From: Crossaster papposus
Lineage: Eukaryota; Echinodermata; Asteroidea; Velatida; Solasteridae
Length of the DNA: 64,000 nucleotides
Assembly (NCBI GenBank): GCA_037893245.1
Contig: JBAIAA010000531.1
Coordinates: 434,001 to 498,000, forward strand
Direction of reading: 5' to 3'
Position numbers and translations under genes: made by a program. Position 1 is the first letter of the stretch; each line of letters begins with the position of its first letter. The notes beneath the pieces were generated by a model, which was not told the origin of the DNA, ran no database searches, and saw only the letters and a program-made list of their open reading frames with translations. Positions 55,823 to 64,000 of this stretch are shown here, piece after piece.

Positions 55823-57358
55823 TCACTGCCAGTCTCCAAATCGTCTTGGTGGGCGGACTTGTCTCCTTGGACGTTGGTGGACCACCACCGGTGAACTCCT
55901 TCCAGAGTTGGGCGAACTGTCGGTGAATGCTTGTGACTCGTCATCCGAGCTGTCGCTGGAAAACTCCGATATCCCAGAGGCCATGGGGCTGTCGCCCGAA
56001 AGCGCTGTCCAGGGCTCTGGATCACGAAATCCTTCAGGTGGTGGAGAATGAAGTTGAGGCACTTCACTGGCCTCTTGGAACTTCATCGGGGGTGAGGGAA
56101 AGTACGGCTGCAGGTCAACATCAGCCTCTTCAGACTGCGGTGCTGGCGGAAGTAGATCAGCTAGTGACATGTCGTCCACGTCAAATGGGCAGATAGTCAG
56201 TAGATTCCGATGCAAGGTCCTCGACTTTGCGGAGCCGTACTGCTGTACGACATACACAGGTAGGTCTCCCAGCTTCCGTAAGACAGTGTAGGGTATCTCT
56301 TCCCACTTGTTCCTGAGCTTGCCTTTACCTCATACTGACTTGTTGGCGACTAGGACCTGATCTCCAGGGTGTAGAGTGTCTTCCTGCACCTTCTGGTTGT
56401 ATGTGGAACTTTGTTTCTGCTGGGCCTTTTGTGTAGCATTCTGGACCTTCTCCCGTACAACTTGAAGGTGTTTCTCCAATTGTTGGATGTAGGAGGACTG
56501 GGGCCGGACTCCTTCCTTCTGTTGCCTGCGTGGGGTTATGACGTCCACTGGTAGCCTCGGCTCCCTCAGGAACATCAAATAGAAAGGGGGATAACCTGTC
56601 GTCTCATGTTGTGAGCTGTTGTATGCGTACGTCATCGTTTGCAGGTACATCGCCCAGTTGATCTTTTGATGAGGCTCGAGGGTCCCCAACATGGACAAAA
56701 GAGTACGGTTGAATCGCTCTGTTATCCCGTTCCCCTGCGGATGATAAGGTGACGTCCTGCTTTTCTGGATACCCAGGAGGCGGCACAGTTCTTGTATCAC
56801 GGCTGATTCAAAACACCTTCCCTGGTCCGAGTGGATGCGCTCTGGAATGCCGTAGTTTCTGCAGAACTTCTCCCACAGGACACGAGCTACGGTTGTTGCT
56901 GTTTCATCCCTTGTTGCATACGCTTGAGCATACCTGGTGTAATGGTCTGTTACTACCAGGACATGCTCAAACCCGCCTTTTGACCTCTCGAGTGACAGAA
57001 AATCCAAACATACCAGCTCCAACGGTCGGGTTGTCTGTATACTGTGGAGTTTGGCATGTCTTCGTGTGTCTGGAAGCTTTCTCAAAGCACATCTTTTACA
57101 CTTTCTGACGTACTCTTTTGTCTCGGAGTGAAGACCTGGCCAGAAGTATCGGTCCTGTACTAGATGTACCGTCTTCTCGAAACCCAGGTGACCCATTTCA
57201 TCATGAAGGTGTTTCAAGACTTCACGTCTCTGCGTTCTGGGCAAAACAGGGAGCAATTTTTCTCCTTGGTCTGTCTTCCAGCTGTATAGCAACAGTTGAT
57301 CGTTGGGTGCGGGCATAAAACTTGGCCTCGGGGGACAGGCCACACTTCTCCTCCCCAT
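55823..57358 (-). pseudogene. Gypsy 2 integrase and Pol tail, one in-frame TGA
   Basis: Integrase HHCC zinc segment (HLHDEMGHLGF, CKRCALRKL), D-D-E core at CLDFLSL, HSDQGRCF and NGITERFNRT, chromodomain-less tail rich in Ser/Pro/acidic residues ending RRQVRPPRRFGDWQ. One in-frame TGA at 56330-56332 follows VLVANKSV; the frame continues unchanged after it, consistent with a CGA to TGA change. Confidence 0.9.
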
Positions 57359-57851
57359 ACTCTTCTAATAGCTCCGTAAAGGCAGCTTCGGCATTCAGGC
57401 TGCCCGCTGCGCGGCTCTCTAGATTGAGCAGCAAATCTCGTGCCCTTCCACTGGTGTAGCGAACGACTTCATGGAATTGCAGAGGCTCTGGTGTCTCTTT
57501 TGCGTTCAGCAGGTAGCGCATGTCTCTAATCCAGTCCTGGATGCGTGGACCGTTGCGCTCCCTCCCTGTGAACATTGACACAGTCTTCGCTTGATGTGTG
57601 GCAAACATCCTGGGGTTGGTCGGTTGTTGTTGTGGTGGTGGTGGTGGTGGTGGGGGCTTGGAGGCATTGACTGGATCAAAACCCGCTAGGTTTAGAGGAG
57701 ACGACTCCATGGGCGGACAGGGTTGGACTGGATGATGTTGTGAGTGATGGAAATTGGGCGATTGACCGATTCCGTTGTATGTTTGGGGTGTCAGTTGCGG
57801 AGGGCCACCAGCCATAGAGGTGAATTGAAGCTGGTTCGGTGTCTGCGCCAT
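57350..57851 (-). pseudogene. Gypsy 2 Gag, truncated
   Basis: ATG at 57851 (MAQTPNQLQFTSMAGG), Pro-rich stretch, then capsid-like FTGRERNGPRIQDWIRDMRY and AFTELLEEYGEE. After this the frame enters integrase DNA in the wrong frame. The zinc-knuckle part is lost. Confidence 0.85.
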
Positions 57852-57974
57852 TGCAGTCAAAACGTTTCCCACTAATAACACTGTGTTGGTTTTCCTATTT
57901 AAATCCTATCCTTATTTCCCAAATAAAACTCCTAGCTAAGTTATTATATATTTTATAACAGACTCCACTGCCCG

Positions 57975-57999
57975 GATTCTCCACCAAAAAGAGTAAAAA
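57975..57999 (-). other. Gypsy 2 candidate primer-binding site
   Basis: Minus strand after the 5' LTR: 13 bases, then TGGTGGAGAATCCGGG, which has the TGG start expected for pairing with a tRNA CCA end. The tRNA was not identified and the spacing is long. Confidence 0.4.
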
Positions 58000-58779
58000 T
58001 GTAGCCCAGAAAATTGGTCCGCTTACAAAACTTAAAAGAAAAATAATTTAGTCGTGGGGATACTCACTAATTAAAAGTCTGTACCAGGTATCTTTAGTGA
58101 AAAGGCGCGAGGAGATAATATTTAGGAGATAAAGACAGTGATTTTAGTTCCGCACAAATTACAAAAAAAATATTTATTTGTCACTCTAAAACTTAACACT
58201 TAACATGCGGTCTATAGGACTACACTTAAAAATAAGCAAGAATAAATCAAAATGTCAGATAACCAGGTTCACAAAAAATAATAATTGAGATGATTTTTGT
58301 AATGGAACTGGAAAAAAAGGAATTTATTCGAAGAAGAGAAAAAAGCTTTTGGCTAAATATAAAAAAATCAACTTAACGAAAGAATCAGAAACTAAATTTA
58401 TGAAAACCAACACAGCATTAAAGCAGGTCACAAGAAAACAACAGCTAAAACAACCGAACCAAGCGACAGACCTAACTTTCAGGGCAGGAAATTAGTGAAA
58501 ATGAAGTCAAACTGAGGTACATGTACGTGTGTCCTCTTCTCTGCCAGTCTGCAAACTGAAGCTGGGACCACATGGTCTGACCACAAGATCCTAGACAGGG
58601 ACTGTTTATCTAACACAGGGGGTCACACTACCTGTTACCCTGTCAATACCAGACTTAATGCATGGACCAGACACATGTCAACAGGTCAAATTAAACTTCT
58701 AGAAACAAATATACACGGGGGTGGAACTCCTATAACAAACAAAACCAAATTAATTCAAGTGATAAGTGCCCCTGTTACA
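58000..58779 (-). repeat. Gypsy 2 5' LTR
   Basis: 780 bp, about four differences from 54932-55711. Confidence 0.95.
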
Positions 58780-58789
58780 CATGCACAGC

Positions 58790-59351
58790 CTGGATTATTA
58801 TCAAGAAAGGAATGAAGCAACGGTTAAATTGCGTCTACATGTACCGTACATAGATTCGGCAATTACTGTTACAAATATCATCCACTTGTTCAGGTCGCAG
58901 ACATGGTTTTAAAATATAAATTTTGACATCACTAGAACACAATTATAGTGCTTCAAATCAAGGAGATTAAAACTTAGTAGCACCAAGCCGAGCATGAACC
59001 TAATCACATAAAATCCTTCAAAATATATCCTCACATATTTTAATTTTTTTGCAGACTATGTCTAGATATGAGCTTGGATATAAGAAAACAGTCGATTATG
59101 AAGGACTTGGTTTAAAAGGCCTGAAGCAGTGCTGGAGTCAATGATGAATTTTGCCTAAGAACCATAACTGTTTATGCCATATAAGACAAGTACATCAACA
59201 TCAATTTGGTGGATCCATTAACCTATCTATTTAAAGAAAATAGACTAGTGGATTTTGGCAGATTTGGTCTAGTTTCTAGCCAGAAGAACTAGAGACTTTT
59301 TGTGTCAAGGGTTGATCATTAAATAATGTCTATACAACAAAACTGACATAC
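58790..59351. other. Intron between exons C and D of the P-loop gene
   Basis: GTATGT donor at its minus-strand start, AATAATCCAG acceptor at its end. Nothing else recognised. Confidence 0.6.
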
Positions 59352-60517
59352 CAATTACAAAGAATGCTGAAACTGCATTCTCATGAAGCGTGTCGGCCAG
59401 TGAAATGTAGATGTCATGCAACATTTGTTCGGGGTTGACAGTTCCAAAGTTATCTGGAATCTTTAGCTGCTTAGCTCCCTTTGGGCAAAATTTGGTCCAC
59501 CCAGACGAACTTATATGTTGGTTCTGCTGGATGATGGAACCTTCTCCGTCAAGTTGTACATTTGGCGCTACAACCCACGTGTCTGTCCCAGTTTGTTTGC
59601 CAACCGAGGTTGCCGCAAGAGATTGGGGCTGGAGTACCTTCCTCGGAGCATCGCCTGAAAAGCAACCATGGTTGTATTTGCTAAAGTTTTAATAATTGAA
59701 CACAGCTTATTCTGCCATATAAACAAATAGAAAATTGATCTGCAGCATAATAGAAAAGCGAAATACATCATGGGCCTGGACGCGTTGATGCATATGGTGC
59801 CTGGACTCGTTAATGCACAATGGTGCCTATCCGGCTAAATCGTTGGAATTACAAAATGTTTTGGTTCATGAGCCAGCACACAGCCTAGCAGTTTTAAATA
59901 TTTTGATCCCCATTCATAAATACTTATTGAAAAAAAAATCAAAACCACTGTCCGCCGATATCCCCAAAATAATACAATCAACATATTACAGGTAATTAAT
60001 ATTGTTGCTCCGATTGGCTGGTGCGCGGGTCGTACAGATTTTTCAAATGTCTGCGGTACGTACAGAAGTTGCGGCTCAGCATAATGTCCGACCATTTGAC
60101 TTAACATTTACAGACTTACCGTGAATAGTTTTCTATTTCCTGAAGGAAAAATGCATTCACTAGCTCTGAAGTGAGGGTATGGATCAATCCACCAGATCCA
60201 TGACTGGAGTCCAAAAGAGTGACGTAGCTCCTTGTTGAATCTATCCAGGGTGGAACTAATGGAATTCTGTGATAAGAAGCAGTTCCTAGATGTACACAAA
60301 TTACAAAAACAAATCTTTAACGAATGTCACAAATTTAATATAAAAAGTAAGAGAACCACACAACATAATTCGTTGCTGTACATACACCTTTAACACGACT
60401 GTACTGCGAATCGTTACCACAGCTATGCATGAACATCGTGCACGCCATGCCCCACCGCGCTCTACTGGTGTTTTGAGTTTGTACATTTGGTACGAGTTTG
60501 TCACTGCCAATGATCAT

Positions 60518-61784
60518 GGCGTCGCATGGTGAACATGGCGTTCCAATCGTTGCAGTACGTCCAGACACCAGCCATGAATTTAGGATTATATGTTTAAAAG
60601 AAACAATGCAAGTATGTGTACTTTGTTTTTGACATTTAATTTCCATCTTAATTTGTTTAACTTGCATTGATCATCGGCAACATGAATAACATTGCTAGTA
60701 GTACTCAGTGCAGCACACATGAACAATGTTATATAAAACATGCGCATCAACATTTAACAAAAAATGTTGACAAGTACTACTTTGGGGGGAGGGTCTTTAA
60801 AAGTAGTAGGCCTACTCTCTGTGCGACTTTAAAAATGTTGAAAACTTTGAACAGCCCCTTACAAAGCACCTATTGCGAACAATGGATTGAGAAGACATCA
60901 TACAACTACAATCATATAACATGCGTGTCATAACGGTTAACTGATTGCACGATTTTGATCAAATTAAAAAAAAATTGGCAACATTTGCAGTCCCACACCG
61001 TCTTTTTGTGGGACCAATACAATAGTGGAACATAAATACTGTAACGGGTGAGGGAGTGCCCGTTCAGAGAATGACGATGTACGGCCACCGTACAATACTT
61101 ACGGCTGGTCTGATCTGGCGGACGTCTGCAGGAACTTCACTAATCGTCAGAGGGCGCACTTCAAACGAGATCGGTCACAGCCAGAAGATCGGGGATGGGC
61201 GTGGTTTTGGAAAAGGGGAGGGGGTGAAAGTCTTGAACCAGTCTAACTAACTCTGTGGAAACTGGGGAAGGGGAGGGGTGTAGGTAGCCCAGGCTCACCA
61301 GGAAGATTCCACCGTCGTCAATCAAATGAGAAGAATTAATCCAGTCTACTAATTAATAGACCTAATGCGCAGGCGCGCGCATTAAAAACAGACTAAATAG
61401 AGTAATTCACTCGAGGAAACAGCTTTTATAATTCAAGAACTCGAACGCAACAAATAATTTATTAACAGTAGCGCTAAATGCAACTCTATTCACAGTAATT
61501 ATTATTTACACTAATTATTCGCTTACAGTGAGTAAATCATAGTTGGTTTCACTGTTCAGTACGTGTGACTCATAAAATATACGCCGCAGCTAACAGTCTT
61601 GTAATTCTGACTGCAAGCTACACAAAATATTAATTAATATGCGCACAATTAATAGCTCAAGCACAAAAGCTCGCCGATGGCTTCGCAGTTGCACGCAACG
61701 CTAGCATGCACTGAATAACTTCGCAGGAGTACCGATACGTTGCTTCAGCACTTGCTATAGCTGAAGTTCTACCGTTGACTTTTA
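60518..61784. other. Upstream region of the P-loop gene
   Basis: The open frame of exon A extends upstream of its ATG without an acceptor. A short hairpin GTCCCACA...TGTGGGAC lies at 60991-61014. No other gene seen. Confidence 0.4.
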
Positions 61785-62010
61785 TTCACGGCACTTCTTT
61801 GCCGACTATTCTTGCTGTACAGACTATTCTTCACGGCACTTCTTTGCCGACTATTCTTGCTGTACTATTCTTCACGGCACTTCTTTGCCGACTTTAAGCT
61901 GTAATCTTCACGGCACTTCTTTGCCGACTGTTCTTGTAGCGCGCGGACTCGATAGAACCGAGCCGACTGTTGTATGTAGCGCGCGGACTCGATAGAACCG
62001 AGCCGAACCA
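61785..62010. repeat. Hairpin-forming tandem repeats
   Basis: Four copies of TTCACGGCACTTCTTTGCCG followed by ACT (each can fold CGGCA-loop-TGCCG), then two copies of GTAGCGCGCGGACTCGATAG plus AACCGAGCCGA 40 bp apart. A TATATAG box-like sequence follows at 62031. Confidence 0.9.
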
Positions 62011-62039
62011 AATGCTGGAAATGCTCGACTTATATAGTT

Positions 62040-63180
62040 TTCTGGCAGTGCAGAACTAGGTCACCGACCATACGCGCACTACAATTGGCTGAACGCGCGC
62101 CGCGTATGCAAATGAGTCACTCACACTGATCAGCGATTGCCATTGAAATGTACAGTACTTGTTTTACGTACAAAGCCTATTACATGTAGTTGCTATACGT
62201 GTATGTACAGTTACAGTACACAAACGATAAGCAATGCCTACTTACACATTCTGCTATGAACCAGTTGTGCTATGTTAAACCACTGTCGCTAGAATCTGTA
62301 ATAAATAAACAACTCTAAGGAAGTTAGTCATCATTGTCAGATAATTAAATGCTTTCTAGAAGTTCTAAATTCATCAACGATGTGCCATACATTCCTATGA
62401 ACACTTGTAGTTGTAAGTACAATCGATGCTAGGAAAATTGTGTATTAAACAAAAGAGGGAACATTTGCTGTTGGCATTTCTACATTATATATGGTAGACT
62501 CGGACTGAATAAAACATTCAAGGAATTTTGTAGAGGCAGAGCGATTTTTGTCACAATACCTTGCCCATGCTAAGTGTTAAATTTCTATTTCAAATAGCGG
62601 TTTTAGTGATTGTGTGCATTTTCTATTATGGAAAAAGAAATTGGCCTGTAGTACAGTTGCGGTGGAAATCACAATTTTATGACACTGGCCATCAGGTCCT
62701 ACCTCGTGATGTTTGAGAGTGCGCAGGTAACTTCAATGATGAATCCAGTTCGAGTGCCAGCGTCAATTACTCTTTCGATGCTCATTGTAAATGCTGCTAC
62801 CTCACGTTTTGTGGTCTTGTTGCCACTTCAATTCGTTTCACAAGATATGTCCTGTTTTTCTCTGTTTCAAAGGTTCTTCCTGTGGGAGAAGCCAATCGAA
62901 CAAATATTTTAAAAGAGTACATTCGCAGTTTCGAGGGTTATTTTGATTAGCCTTAGTTATTCTTGGTTTTTTCTGATAGCTAATAAAATCGTTATACACC
63001 TGACCATTAAATTAAGAGGCTAGCGAAATCAATTCTCAGTTTATTTAATAACATTTGTTTCTGGTTGCTTTTTTTTTTAAAGGAACAAAAAGAAACAGAA
63101 CCTTAACACCTAATATTTAGAGCTCTAAACACTTTTTTTTGCAACAGATTTAAGGGGGAAATTTAATACGATCACAAGTT
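62040..63180. other. No gene seen
   Basis: AT-rich; no domain recognised on either strand. Confidence 0.4.
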
Positions 63181-64000
63181 TTGCAACAGAAACAGAATAG
63201 TTTTCAATTGAAGGAAAGTCCACCGGTTCTTCAAACTTTATCAAGTACAAGTAGCCATGTGACTAACATCTTAAGTAAACATGTATGTTGCTGTTACTCT
63301 CGCCTGGAACTACTTGCATTGCGTCCACACACATGTAGCTTGTTGGCTAAGAAAACCTGGATTCGGATAAATGAACTAGGAATTGGCAAACGGCAGAGAG
63401 GAAGCAGGGGAGGGCTTAATAAATGTTCGTCTCAACAAACACACTTGCAATATCAACAATCTACGTTTGCTGGAAAAGGATTTAAAATACCTGCTCTTGT
63501 ACCTAGTAATAGAGAGCGATTGCAATCTGTCAAGCTTTCTCCTCATGCAACAGTTCGTCGTGTTAATGCAAGTAATCTAATCCAGATTTCTACTTGTATA
63601 CCTCAGCAATACCGACGGAGTGAATCGTTGAAACAACTTACATTTTGTTTATGGAATGCCCAATCCATCCGTAATAAAACTGCTAGCTTCATCGATTACA
63701 TTTGCCATCATGAAATTGATGTGGTAGCTGTCACAGAAACGTGGCTAACGGAACATGATTCTTCTGTCAGACGAGAGTGTATACCTGACGGATATAAGAT
63801 TCTCGATCATCCAAGAACTCATCGGAGAGGAGAAGGAACAGCCTTGGTCTGTCGTAATACTCTCACTGTATACGGAAGATTCGGACACAAGATTGGACCT
63901 CTTTTGAGGTCTCGGAATGGATCCTTGAGAATAGCTGCTCATCACGTTTCCGTCTTTGTATCATATACAGACCGCCTTATTCTGCAAATCATCCTGTGAC
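63181..64000 (+). CDS. CR1/L2-like LINE ORF2, endonuclease start (cut by window end)
   Basis: Apurinic endonuclease motifs: FCLWNAQSIRNKTASFIDY, IDVVAVTETWLTEHD, RGEGTALVCRN. After about 63895 the homology moves to another frame (SFEVSEWILE, CIIYRPPYSANHP), so there is a one-base frame break. The true start is unclear: the frame opens with TTG and its first ~150 residues are unlike the domain. RT lies beyond the window. Confidence 0.8.

Larger units (their letters stand above)
54932..58779 (-). mobile_element. Gypsy LTR retrotransposon 2, internally deleted
   Basis: 780-bp LTRs (TGTAGCCC...TTACA) differing at about four positions, target duplication CATG (54928-54931 and 58780-58783). Retains Gag N-terminus and integrase but lacks protease, RT and RNase H: gag sequence runs into integrase near 57350. 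Inserted in exon D of the P-loop gene, same orientation as that gene. Confidence 0.95.
53670..60517 (-). pseudogene. P-loop ATPase gene of unknown function, six exons, broken by two insertions
   Basis: Exons: A 60386-60517 (MIIGSDKLVPNV), B 60120-60266 (NSISSTLDRFNKELRHSFGL), C 59352-59654, D 58784-58789 plus 54848-54931, E 54257-54530, F 53670-53910. Donors and acceptors are canonical; phases agree at A/B, C/D, D/E and E/F. B/C do not agree, so a small exon or other acceptor is missing. Joint D/E completes Walker A GDVNTGKTT. E has Walker B-like PPILDDAD and a motif-C-like CPIITANW. F has SRAVIVPF. The pattern recalls SF3-helicase/DUF927-like ATPases (inference). Gypsy element 2 lies in exon D; TIR element B cuts off the C-terminus and supplies the TAG stop. 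Confidence 0.75.

Noticed and set aside
60667..60933. 88-codon plus-strand frame upstream of the P-loop gene
   Set aside because: No recognisable motif and no conserved partner; composition like the flanking non-coding DNA.

Overview
The window looks like a piece of a repeat-rich nuclear genome from a marine invertebrate deuterostome, most likely an echinoderm (inference). The pointers are spliced genes with GT/AG introns, THAP, MADF and LRR families, foldback elements with tandem-repeat arms like the sea-urchin TU elements, and a Gypsy element primed by tRNA-Leu. There is no bacterial gene organisation. Nearly all of the 64 kb is transposable elements, many nested, with pieces of a few host-type genes between them.

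Layout. 0-1.6 kb: C-terminal part of an L1/Tx1-type LINE reverse transcriptase. 1.9-11.7 kb: a tandem array of a ~1.45 kb unit (hairpin junction, YY1-like motif cluster). It is split by a 5.6 kb ISL2EU-type DNA transposon (THAP-DDE transposase plus YqaJ/SWIM nuclease, both frameshifted) and carries a MITE. 11.7-15.6 kb: broken Tc1, Gypsy and MADF pieces and exon-like sequence with three 186-bp repeats. 17.4-21.8 kb: a decayed I-clade-like LINE with RNase H. 23.5-30.4 kb: three foldback elements, two of them closely related and almost touching. 30.7-31.0 kb: a THAP exon. 31.2-32.5 kb: nested MITEs. 32.9-45.9 kb: a decayed piggyBac with an intact Gypsy element inside it (34.2-42.9 kb), which has indistinguishable LTRs and a predicted -1 frameshift site between gag and pol. 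46.0-49.7 kb: a TIR-bounded unit carrying an LRR reading frame and a 49-bp tandem array. 50.6-60.5 kb: an unfamiliar P-loop ATPase gene on the minus strand, broken twice: a Gypsy derivative sits inside one exon (4-bp target duplication), and a 3.0 kb TIR element sits at the end of its last exon (3-bp target duplication). 61.8-62.0 kb: hairpin-forming tandem repeats. 63.2-64 kb: the start of a CR1/L2-like LINE endonuclease.

The item most worth following is the P-loop gene. Exon joints, Walker A, Walker B-like and motif-C-like sequences read coherently across six exons once the two insertions are recognised. The insertions themselves give clean before/after evidence because target duplications and reading frames agree. 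Second is the young Gypsy element with a slippery heptamer and pseudoknot. Third is the pair of foldback elements that share terminal sequence and a 16-bp period but have different array units.
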